Source: an uncultured Oscillospiraceae bacterium
GTDB lineage: Bacteria > Bacillota > Clostridia > Oscillospirales > Oscillospiraceae
Reading direction: 5' to 3'
NCBI GenBank assembly: GCA_934573945.1
Contig: CAKTMQ010000071.1
Coordinates: 1 to 8,256, forward strand
Length of the DNA stretch: 8,256 nt
Shown in pieces: positions 1 through 6,166 of the stretch. The translations under genes were made by a program, and so were the position numbers. Below the pieces are notes generated by a model, which had not been told where the DNA came from, searched no databases, and saw nothing but the letters and a program-made list of their open reading frames with translations. The first letter of the stretch is position 1; each line of letters starts with the position of its first letter.

Positions 1-29
1 CTGCCCTATTTCTTCTTTGATACGACTAA

Positions 30-66
30 AACGCCAGCTCTCGCATAACGAGAACTGGCGTTCTTT
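30..66. terminator. Bidirectional intrinsic terminator hairpin
   Basis: Arms at 30-43 and 49-62 form a 14-bp stem with a single C-A mismatch around the loop CATAA. On the + strand the stem is followed by TTCTTTG. On the - strand it is followed by TTTTAG, so it can end transcription both ways. It probably serves the leftward lipoprotein gene that stops at 124 and some gene lying left of the window. The first 20 bases would allow a reading frame ending in TGA at 18-20, but too little is visible to call a gene. Confidence 0.65.
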
Positions 67-74
67 GACAGGCT

Positions 75-108
75 GAGGAGGGCGTCCAAATGGACGCCCT
101 CCTCTTTT
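75..108 (+). terminator. Intrinsic terminator, second of a tandem pair
   Basis: A perfect 14-bp stem (75-88 with 91-104) has a two-base loop and is followed directly by TTTT at 105-108. The U-tract is only on the + strand; the - strand continues AGCCTG. It therefore ends rightward transcription, backing up the hairpin at 30-62 and shielding the oppositely oriented lipoprotein gene from read-through. Confidence 0.7.
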
Positions 109-123
109 GCATATGCATACAGG

Positions 124-1779
124 TTAAGGCTCGCGGATCGTTCCGCCGGTGACGGTGACCGTGCCGTTGTCCAGACTCAGTGCCTCCTCGCCGCCGGGTA
201 CGATGATCTCACCGCCGGTAACAGTGATGTCACCCTCGCCCAGCCATAGGCCCTCGTCCAGCACCACCGTGCCGCCGGTAACAGTCACACTGCCCCGCTC
301 CAGCGCACAGCTGCCGGTGACGTGCAGTGTCCCGCTCTCCACCACCAGCGCCGCATTTTGCAGCCACAGGGCGGGAACGGTCAATGTACCATCCTCCAGC
401 AGCACAAGTCCCTCCTGCTCCGCGTTGCTGCCGATGGCCACTTCCTCACCGCCGGTAACGGTGATCCGGGCACCGTCCCGGATCACCAGCACCGGATGTG
501 TCACACTGCCCCAGCCCCAGAGACTCAGCTTACCCACCTCCAGCGAGCCGTCGCCGGTCAACAGCAGACTGGCACCGCCCAGTTCGCCGGAAAGCCGGTT
601 CTCTCCCTGCAGCGCCAGATGCAGGGAACCCCAGGGCTGTATATTTTCCGCCGCAGCATCGCGCAGCGCCAGTGCCCCGGCAAACCAGAACCGCTCCGCC
701 GTACAATCCACGCACAGGCTATCCCACAGCACGGTACTGCCATCGTCGGGGCACCACTCCTCGCTGTAAGCGGTCTGATAATAGCTGCTGCCATCCCGCT
801 CATTATCCAACACGGTACCGTCAAAAGTGTGGACGGTCACCGCGGCGATGTTGGCTGCCGCCAGCGTACCCGCGCCGCTCTCCACCACGGTGCCCTGGGG
901 CAGCTCGTTGGCAAAATATGCCGCGCCGCCGCTGAGCACCACCGTGGCCGCACCGCCCTCACAGTCATCTACCAGCGTCACGCCGCCCCGGAATGTGCAG
1001 TCTGCTGCACCCTGCAGCGTCCGTGCCAGCAGCGTACCGTCTGCCACCACTACTTCACCGCCCTCGGCACGCAGCCGGTCTGTCAGCACCGTGCCGCCCA
1101 GCTGCACGTAAGCCGGTGCGCTGCCGCTGCTCCGCAGCTCCAGCCCGGATGCGATGACCGTCACGCTGCCATCCACGATCAGTGCGGGCAGGTCAAAGCT
1201 GTCGCCGCCGCAGAGAAGCCCGTCGCCTTCAAAGGTCAGCGTTCCATCACCTGTGATAAGCACGCAGTCATACCCGTCGAGACAGCTCTCCCCGCCGCCG
1301 CTGATGGTACATTCCCCGGCAATATCCAGCCGCAGGCAGCCGCCCGCCGGGATCAGGTTGGGCAGTGTGCAGTCCCTGGCCGAGATGGTCAGGGCATCGT
1401 ACCGCTGGCCGTTCCAGGCCACACGGCCATAGCTGCTGGTAAACCGCGCGCCGCCGTCTGTCAGTTCCTCGATGGTGCGTCCCTCACCGAACTCCGTCAT
1501 CCGAAGTTCACCCTCCGTGCCATCAGGCATCCGGACGCTGAGCCCCTGATTTCCCGTCTTTTCCGCCTCCTCGGCCAGCGGCAGCGGACTGTCATCCTCC
1601 GCCGCGCCGCTCAGTGCGGCCACATCGAACCACCGGCGGCAGCTCTCAGGCAAAGTCTCCGCTGTCATTTCCCCGGCGTCCTGTGCCGGCATCTCCGGCT
1701 CCGTCTGTCCCGGCTGCGCACCGCACCCGGTCAGCGCCAGCAACAGGCAGAGCAACAGGATCGCAAGCCATTTTCTCAT
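124..1779 (-). CDS. Beta-strand-repeat surface lipoprotein
   Basis: This is a predicted 551-residue exported lipoprotein of unknown function. The N-terminus MRKW, a hydrophobic stretch (residues 5-16) and the lipobox LTGC place the lipidated cysteine at residue 19, so it should be anchored to the outer face of the membrane. An in-frame ATG lies 21 bases upstream (1800), but AAAGGAG sits 8 bases before the ATG at 1779, which decides the start. After a short acidic linker (about 20-60) the protein is made of short Gly/Thr/Val-rich strands. The pattern V/I-TVTGG recurs near residues 439, 498, 518 and 541, typical of right-handed beta-helix or carbohydrate-binding beta-repeat proteins. A middle segment with the motif ITGDGTLTFEGDG resembles polysaccharide-binding beta-helix proteins of clostridia; that is inference. 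About a dozen cysteines are scattered through the exported part. It is divergent from hcp and appears monocistronic. Confidence 0.85.
   Translation of the reverse strand: MRKWLAILLLCLLLALTGCGAQPGQTEPEMPAQDAGEMTAETLPESCRRWFDVAALSGAAEDDSPLPLAEEAEKTGNQGLSVRMPDGTEGELRMTEFGEGRTIEELTDGGARFTSSYGRVAWNGQRYDALTISARDCTLPNLIPAGGCLRLDIAGECTISGGGESCLDGYDCVLITGDGTLTFEGDGLLCGGDSFDLPALIVDGSVTVIASGLELRSSGSAPAYVQLGGTVLTDRLRAEGGEVVVADGTLLARTLQGAADCTFRGGVTLVDDCEGGAATVVLSGGAAYFANELPQGTVVESGAGTLAAANIAAVTVHTFDGTVLDNERDGSSYYQTAYSEEWCPDDGSTVLWDSLCVDCTAERFWFAGALALRDAAAENIQPWGSLHLALQGENRLSGELGGASLLLTGDGSLEVGKLSLWGWGSVTHPVLVIRDGARITVTGGEEVAIGSNAEQEGLVLLEDGTLTVPALWLQNAALVVESGTLHVTGSCALERGSVTVTGGTVVLDEGLWLGEGDITVTGGEIIVPGGEEALSLDNGTVTVTGGTIREP
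143..464 (-). repeat. Tandem beta-strand repeat units visible in DNA
   Basis: The near-identical word CCGCCGGTAACAGTGA (forward-strand spelling) occurs at 143-159, 212-227, 272-287 and 449-464, with a degenerate copy near 311-326. Each encodes V/I-TVTGG. The closest copies are 60 or 69 bases apart, i.e. 20 or 23 residues, about one rung of a beta-helix. The repeat is coding and lies at the C-terminal end of the lipoprotein; it could expand or contract by recombination. Confidence 0.7.
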
Positions 1780-1804
1780 CGCTATCGCTCCTTTTCCCAT
1801 AGCT

Positions 1805-1831
1805 GTACCTGCATTTTCCCCCGGCAGGTAC
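1805..1831 (-). promoter_or_regulatory. 5'-UTR stem-loop of lipoprotein gene
   Basis: GTACCTGC at 1805-1812 pairs perfectly with GCAGGTAC at 1824-1831 around an 11-base loop. With the predicted start near 1836 it would form at the very 5' end of the lipoprotein mRNA. It may protect the transcript end or act as a regulator site; the sequence does not decide between these. Confidence 0.45.
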
Positions 1832-1842
1832 CGTATATTTCG

Positions 1843-1851
1843 ATTTTAGCA
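1843..1851 (-). promoter_or_regulatory. Extended -10 promoter of lipoprotein gene
   Basis: Read on the - strand, TGCTAAAAT is an extended -10 element (TGN then TAAAAT). The 17-bp-spaced -35 position (1866-1871, TTTTCT) is a weak match, as expected where an extended -10 carries the promoter. It lies 64 bases before the start codon at 1779. Confidence 0.5.
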
Positions 1852-1867
1852 TATATCTTTCAAAAAG

Positions 1868-1879
1868 AAAACCGGTTTT
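1868..1879. promoter_or_regulatory. Palindrome between lipoprotein and hcp, candidate operator
   Basis: AAAACCGGTTTT is a perfect 12-bp palindrome in the divergent intergenic region. It overlaps the -35 position of the lipoprotein promoter. It lies about 64 bases upstream of the start expected from a weak -10 candidate for hcp (CATACT, 1926-1931). The position suits a dimeric regulator that could affect both genes. No known consensus is claimed. Confidence 0.35.
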
Positions 1880-1964
1880 TCACAAATCCCCCACATCTCC
1901 GGTGTATGTTCCCTCCCGCCGCGCGCATACTACCTTCAACCAAATATGGGAGGTATTGCATACT

Positions 1965-3542
1965 ATGTCAGAGATGTTTTGTTTTCAGTGTCAGCAGACG
2001 GCGGGCGGCAGCGGCTGTGTCCGCACCGGCGTATGCGGCAAGCAGCCGGAGACGGCGCAGCTGCAGGACAGTCTGGTCTGCGCCCTCATCCATCTGGCGG
2101 AGATCTGCCGCCGGCAGGAGACATATCCCCGGGAAATCGCCCTGCTGCTGGCAGACGGTCTCTTCACCACGCTGACCAACGTCAACTTCGACAATGCCGC
2201 CATCCGCGCCCTCACGGAGCGGGTCGATCATGCCCTGCAGGACATGGGCGGCACACCCACGCAGGAAGATTCCGCCTGGCTGTGGCGGGGCGAGACCGAC
2301 GCCGTGTCCCTTCGCGCCACACTGCTCTTCGGTCTGAAGGGCATGGCCGCCTACGCCCACCATGCCATGACGCTGGGCTATGACGATCCCGCTGTCAGCG
2401 AGTGGCTCTTCAAGGGGCTGTCGGAGCTGCCCCGTGAGCACACCGTGGAGGAATGGCTGGCGCTGATCATGGAATTCGGCCAGATCAACTTCCGCTGTAT
2501 GGCGCTGCTGGATCGTGCCAACACAGAGACCTTCGGCCAGCCCGTCCCCACCCGTGTGAATACCGACGTGAAAAAAGGCCCCTTCATCGTGGTCTCCGGC
2601 CACGATCTGGCAGATCTGCACCAGCTTCTGGAACAGACTACCGGTAAAGGTATCAACATTTACACCCATTGTGAAATGCTGCCCGCCCACGGCTATCCCC
2701 ATCTGAAGCAGTACCCTCATCTGGCGGGCAATTTTGGCACCGCATGGCAGAACCAGCAGAAGGAATTTGACAACATCCCCGCGCCGGTGCTGTTCACCAC
2801 CAATTGCCTGATGCCGCCCCGCCCCAGCTATGCCGACCGGGTCTATACCACCTCCGTGGTGGGCTACAAGGGCTTGCGGCATATCGCCGCCGACGCCGAC
2901 GGCCGCAAGGACTTCTCCCCGCTGATCCAGCAGGCGCTGGCTCTGGGCGGCTACGAGACCGACCGCAGCATGAGCGGCATCAACGGCGGCCATATGCTGA
3001 CCACCGGCTTTGCCCGCAGCGCCGTGCTGAGCAAGGCGCCACAACTGATCGACGCCATCAAAAGCGGCGCTGTCAAGCACATTTTCCTGGTGGGCGGCTG
3101 CGATGGCGCCCATCCCGGCCGGAACTACTACACGGAATTCGTCAAGCGCACCCCCATGGACTCACTGGTGCTGACGCTGGCCTGCGGCAAATTCCGCTTC
3201 AACGACCTGGACCTGGGCAAGATCGGCGGCATTCCCCGCATTCTGGACGTAGGGCAGTGCAACGATGCCTACAGCGCCGTGGAGATCGCGCTGGCGCTGG
3301 CGGAAGCCTTCGGCTGCACGGTCAACGACCTGCCCCTGACGCTGGTGCTGTCCTGGTATGAGCAGAAGGCCGTGTGCATTCTGCTGAGCCTGCTGGCGTT
3401 GGGCGTCAAAAACATCTATCTGGGTCCCACCCTGCCCGCATTTCTCTCCGAGACTGTGGTCAAAACACTGGTGGACGCTTACGGCCTGCAGCCTGTCACC
3501 GCCCCGCAGCAGGATCTGGACGCCATCCTCCACCGCGGCTGA
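1965..3542 (+). CDS. hcp: Hybrid cluster protein (hydroxylamine reductase)
   Basis: This 525-residue cytoplasmic Fe-S protein belongs to the Hcp/prismane family, which reduces hydroxylamine to ammonia in vitro and is linked to nitric oxide and nitrosative stress defence. The N-terminal cluster motif is C6-x2-C9-x8-C18-x5-C24, the spacing of the anaerobe class I enzymes. All hybrid-cluster ligands are recognisable in order: H213 (SGHDL), E237 (YTHCEMLP), C281 (TTNCLMPP), C379 (VGGCDGAHPG, the persulfide cysteine), C407 (LACGKFRFND), C432 (GQCND), and E466 with K468 (WYEQK). It should be catalytically competent. Length is slightly below the usual 540-550. GGGAGG at 1948-1953, 11 bases before the ATG at 1965, supports this start; a GTG at 1902 lacks a ribosome site. 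No hcr reductase gene is adjacent, so the electron donor is elsewhere. It appears monocistronic, with a stem-loop after the stop. Confidence 0.96.
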   Translation: MSEMFCFQCQQTAGGSGCVRTGVCGKQPETAQLQDSLVCALIHLAEICRRQETYPREIALLLADGLFTTLTNVNFDNAAIRALTERVDHALQDMGGTPTQEDSAWLWRGETDAVSLRATLLFGLKGMAAYAHHAMTLGYDDPAVSEWLFKGLSELPREHTVEEWLALIMEFGQINFRCMALLDRANTETFGQPVPTRVNTDVKKGPFIVVSGHDLADLHQLLEQTTGKGINIYTHCEMLPAHGYPHLKQYPHLAGNFGTAWQNQQKEFDNIPAPVLFTTNCLMPPRPSYADRVYTTSVVGYKGLRHIAADADGRKDFSPLIQQALALGGYETDRSMSGINGGHMLTTGFARSAVLSKAPQLIDAIKSGAVKHIFLVGGCDGAHPGRNYYTEFVKRTPMDSLVLTLACGKFRFNDLDLGKIGGIPRILDVGQCNDAYSAVEIALALAEAFGCTVNDLPLTLVLSWYEQKAVCILLSLLALGVKNIYLGPTLPAFLSETVVKTLVDAYGLQPVTAPQQDLDAILHRG

Positions 3543-3567
3543 ACCTTCGTTATACGCATAATACGCA

Positions 3568-3607
3568 GCAAGTCCCGCCTGAAAGCACGTTTTCAGGCGG
3601 GACTTGC
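3568..3607. terminator. Long perfect stem-loop after hcp
   Basis: Arms 3568-3584 and 3591-3607 form a perfect 17-bp stem around GCACGT, 26 bases after the hcp stop codon. Neither side has a U-tract (TAATATG follows on +), so it is not a classic intrinsic terminator. It may still end or stabilise the hcp mRNA. An imperfect 12-base direct repeat (3559-3570 and 3608-3619, 11 of 12 identical) brackets it. Confidence 0.5.
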
Positions 3608-3660
3608 TAATATGCAGCACAAGATGTCTTTATATCCGCAGCAGTGTCACGCGTTAACTC

Positions 3661-3678
3661 AAATATCGAAAGATATTT
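3661..3678. promoter_or_regulatory. Inverted repeat upstream of TasA-like gene promoter
   Basis: AAATATC and GATATTT form perfect 7-bp arms around GAAA, 24 bases upstream of the -35 box at 3703. The centre is about 68 bases before the predicted transcription start, a distance typical of activator sites. It could equally be a small AU-rich hairpin; nothing identifies a regulator. Confidence 0.3.
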
Positions 3679-3702
3679 TATTCAAAGTAACACAAATTCC
3701 CC

Positions 3703-3731
3703 TTGCGTTAAGATGTCAAATATGGTAAAAT
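3703..3731 (+). promoter_or_regulatory. Promoter of TasA-like/beta-helix gene
   Basis: TTGCGT (3703-3708) and TAAAAT (3726-3731) are separated by exactly 17 bp, and TGG before the -10 makes it an extended -10. Transcription should start near 3738, giving a leader of about 240 bases before the ATG at 3979. The neighbouring hcp gene ends 160 bp earlier, so this gene has its own promoter. Confidence 0.6.
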
Positions 3732-3737
3732 GTTTGA

Positions 3738-3978
3738 AATGGGTTTGGTACATACACCATCCAGCCACCCCATGGGGTGGCTTTGCTGCTTTGCGTGCAA
3801 AGCAGCAAGGACGATTCCCATGCGGCATGATGCATACAGCGGTTGGGGAAATCGCTGTGTATGTCATGTGTCCGTCTCCCTGCGGAGACGGTTTCAAGCG
3901 GACGCCGTCGGCTATGCCGGACGGCGGCGTTTCCATGCACACCGGCAAATTTATGAACAGGGGAGGTCATTGAGAAAA
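3738..3978 (+). promoter_or_regulatory. Structured 5' leader with five consecutive hairpins
   Basis: Between the promoter and the ribosome site lie five stem-loops. H1 is 3763-3782, a perfect 20-bp palindrome. H2 is 3783-3808, with at least 10 bp of stem. H3 is 3826-3868, a 16-position stem with one mismatch and some G-U pairs around an 11-base loop. H4 is 3872-3891, an 8-bp stem with loop CTGC. H5 is 3902-3930, a GC-rich stem with a bulge. CATGGG in H1 (3771-3776) could also pair with CCCATG (3817-3822), giving an alternative fold. The ribosome site GGGAGG (3961-3966) follows. I do not recognise a known riboswitch class. It may be a regulatory or stabilising leader, or an independent structured RNA. 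The leader is open in the downstream frame but shows no protein-like character. Confidence 0.5.
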
Positions 3979-6108
3979 ATGACAACCAAGAAGACAAGTA
4001 GACGCGCACTGTTTACCAGCGTCATGGCGCTGGTGATGTGCCTTGTGATGCTGGTGGGCTCGACCTTCGCCTGGTTCACCGACAGTGTCACCAGCGGCGT
4101 CAACACCATCCAGTCCGGCAATCTGGACGTGGAGCTGGAGTACAAGAACACCAAGGACGGCACCTTCGCGCCGGTGAACAGCGACACCGAGGTATTCAAG
4201 AACGGCGCACTGTGGGAGCCGGGTCATGTGGAGTACGTCGTGCTGAAGATCCGCAACGCGGGCTCTCTGGCGCTGAAGTACAAGCTGGCCGTCAACGTGG
4301 CCAACGAGGTCGCGGGCAAGACGGCTGACGACGTCGACATCCTCCTGTCCAAGTACCTGCAGTTCAAGGTGCTGGATGGCGACAAGAGCAATCTGTCCCG
4401 TCAGGAGATGCTGGATGCTGAAGGTCGCGGCGGCAGCCTGGAAGCCAAGGTCGAGGATGCTGTGGCGCTGTACTCCGCTAATAGCGGTTCTACTCCCTCT
4501 GAAAAGACCGTGACGCTGGTGGTCTGGATGCCCACCACCGTGGGCAACGAGGCCAACCACGGCACCGGCAAGGCGCAGCCCTCCATCGATCTGGGCGTGG
4601 CCGTGTACGCCACTCAGGTGGAGCACGAGGAAGATAGCTTCGGCCCGGACTACGACGCCGGTGTGAACTTCACCACCGTCACCACCGAGGAAGGGTTCCG
4701 CGCCGCTGTGGCTGCCGGTAATCCCGTGATCCTCAACAACACCCTGGAGCTGACCGAGGATCTGGTCATCGACAAGGATATTGTCATCAACGGCAACGGC
4801 AACGCGCTGATCACCGACAAACCCGTGCATATCGGCAGTAACGTCAATGTGACCATCACCAACGTATCCTTCAAGGATCCCACCAACGGCCGCGGCAACG
4901 CCTCCAACCTGTATGCTTCCGGTCTGGAGGGCAAGCTGGTGCTCAACAACTGCACCTTCGGCGGCACCCAGTGGGACTGCGTGCAGGTCACGCCCAAGGA
5001 AGGCGCGGAGATCGTCATCAACGCCTGCCGCTTTGAGGCCGACACTGACTGCCAGCGCTTCATCCACATTCAGGCCGCAGACTTCTCCAACGCCGATGTA
5101 AAGGTCACCTTGACCAACAACTTCTTCGGCGCCTCCGATCACATCCAGAACGCCCTGATCGATCTGGATTACATCAATCTGGCCGGCATCAACTTCGGCG
5201 GCAACAACGTGTACGTTGACACCGAGGCTGACATCTATGTCTGCGGTCCCAGTGCTGGTCGCACCATCAGCAAGGAAGATGCCTATAAGGCACTGGGCTC
5301 CCTGAAAGCCGTTGACGGCAGTACCGTCACCGAGATCACCGGCAATGTCACCATCGCCAAGGGCGAGACCGTCTCTGTTAACAGTTCCACCACCATCGAA
5401 GCCGGTTCCACCATTTCCGGCGCCGGTGTGGACAAGAGCACGATGAATGTCAACAAGAGCACGGTCTCCAGCGACAACGTCACCATCAAGGACGTGACCA
5501 TCAAGGGCAGCGGCTCTGCCGGTACTGGCGGTACGCTGAACATCAACGGCAGCAACACCACCATTGAGAACGTCAACTACGAGGGCGACGGCAATATCGC
5601 CATCACCGTATCCACCAATGCCAGCAACACCGGCACCGTGTTCAAGAACACCAGGATCACCAACGCCTTCCGCGGCATCCAGTTCTGGAGCCTGTCCGGT
5701 GACAGCCGCATTGAAAACTGCGTGCTGGACGTGGCCGGTTACACCTTCAACATTGACGCGGCTGTGGCCGGCTCCACGCTGACCATCAAGGATTCCACCC
5801 TGAACGGCTGGACGTCCTACACCAGCGGCATCAAAAAGGTGACCTTTGACAACTGCTCTCTGGGTCTGAACGCCTATGCGTATCTGCGCCCCTATTCCGA
5901 GACTGAGCTGATTGGCTGCCAGTTCACCTATGCCGGTTATCAGCTGAGTGCAGGCGGCAGCGATGCGTACACCATCACGCTGACCAGCTGCACCAAGAAC
6001 GGCACCCCCATCACGGCGGACAATGTCAAGACCCTGCTGCTGGATACTGATGACTGGAACGCCAACGCGACCCTGATCGTCAACGGTGTGACGGTCACTG
6101 TAAACTAA
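3979..6108 (+). CDS. TasA/camelysin-type exported beta-helix protein
   Basis: This 709-residue secreted protein starts MTTKKTSRRALF with a long hydrophobic segment ending GSTFAWFTD, followed by VTSGVNTIQSGNLDVELEY. That is the hallmark of SipW-dependent signal peptides of the TasA/CalY family, with cleavage likely near A31. Residues about 38-215 look like the TasA-type beta-sandwich. From about 228 to the end the chain turns into Asn/Thr/Ile/Val-rich strands such as IVINGNGNALIT and VTITNVSF, i.e. a right-handed beta-helix like pectate-lyase-fold proteins. No LPXTG or C-terminal membrane anchor is seen, so it may be secreted or assembled into a matrix or fibre. GGGAGG lies 12 bases before the ATG; a TTG at 3970 is too close to it. 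Codon use is strongly C-ending (AAC, ACC, ATC), suggesting high expression. No SipW peptidase gene is in the window. Substrate or partner is unknown. Confidence 0.88.
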   Translation: MTTKKTSRRALFTSVMALVMCLVMLVGSTFAWFTDSVTSGVNTIQSGNLDVELEYKNTKDGTFAPVNSDTEVFKNGALWEPGHVEYVVLKIRNAGSLALKYKLAVNVANEVAGKTADDVDILLSKYLQFKVLDGDKSNLSRQEMLDAEGRGGSLEAKVEDAVALYSANSGSTPSEKTVTLVVWMPTTVGNEANHGTGKAQPSIDLGVAVYATQVEHEEDSFGPDYDAGVNFTTVTTEEGFRAAVAAGNPVILNNTLELTEDLVIDKDIVINGNGNALITDKPVHIGSNVNVTITNVSFKDPTNGRGNASNLYASGLEGKLVLNNCTFGGTQWDCVQVTPKEGAEIVINACRFEADTDCQRFIHIQAADFSNADVKVTLTNNFFGASDHIQNALIDLDYINLAGINFGGNNVYVDTEADIYVCGPSAGRTISKEDAYKALGSLKAVDGSTVTEITGNVTIAKGETVSVNSSTTIEAGSTISGAGVDKSTMNVNKSTVSSDNVTIKDVTIKGSGSAGTGGTLNINGSNTTIENVNYEGDGNIAITVSTNASNTGTVFKNTRITNAFRGIQFWSLSGDSRIENCVLDVAGYTFNIDAAVAGSTLTIKDSTLNGWTSYTSGIKKVTFDNCSLGLNAYAYLRPYSETELIGCQFTYAGYQLSAGGSDAYTITLTSCTKNGTPITADNVKTLLLDTDDWNANATLIVNGVTVTVN

Positions 6109-6130
6109 CCCCTCTCCCCACAACGTATCA

Positions 6131-6166
6131 CCCCGGCGGGCTATATAGCCCGCCGGGGTTCTTCTT
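6131..6166 (+). terminator. Intrinsic terminator between convergent genes
   Basis: A perfect inverted repeat (6131-6144 with 6145-6158) is followed on the + strand by TTCTTCTT. It ends the TasA-like gene 22 bases after its stop codon. The tail overlaps the stop codon of the convergent regulator gene (6165-6167). The - strand has no U-tract, but the stem may still mark that transcript's 3' end. Confidence 0.85.

Noticed and set aside
1..48. C-terminal end of a rightward gene
   Set aside because: Short frames end at 18-20 or 46-48, but with so few codons there is no evidence for coding, and the later part lies inside the terminator stem.
322..2175. Long rightward open frame of 617 codons
   Set aside because: It is antisense to the lipoprotein and runs into hcp out of frame. 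It is rich in Gln/His/Arg/Ala, typical of an out-of-frame shadow of GC-rich coding DNA, and has no ribosome site.
1968..3113. Leftward open frame of 381 codons opposite hcp
   Set aside because: Hcp is unambiguous on the + strand with all ligand residues conserved. The antisense product shows no recognisable motif.
3738..3930. c-di-GMP or other known riboswitch in the structured leader
   Set aside because: I looked for conserved cores of common classes and found none I could match. It is left as an unclassified structured leader.
3730..3978. N-terminal extension of the TasA-like protein by 83 codons
   Set aside because: The in-frame ATG at 3730 overlaps the -10 box. The signal peptide must be N-terminal and starts at 3979 after a ribosome site. 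The intervening bases form dense hairpins.
3967..6123. Leftward open frame of 718 codons opposite the TasA-like gene
   Set aside because: Gly/Asp/Val/His-rich low-complexity antisense shadow. The + strand has a clear signal peptide, ribosome site, promoter and terminator.
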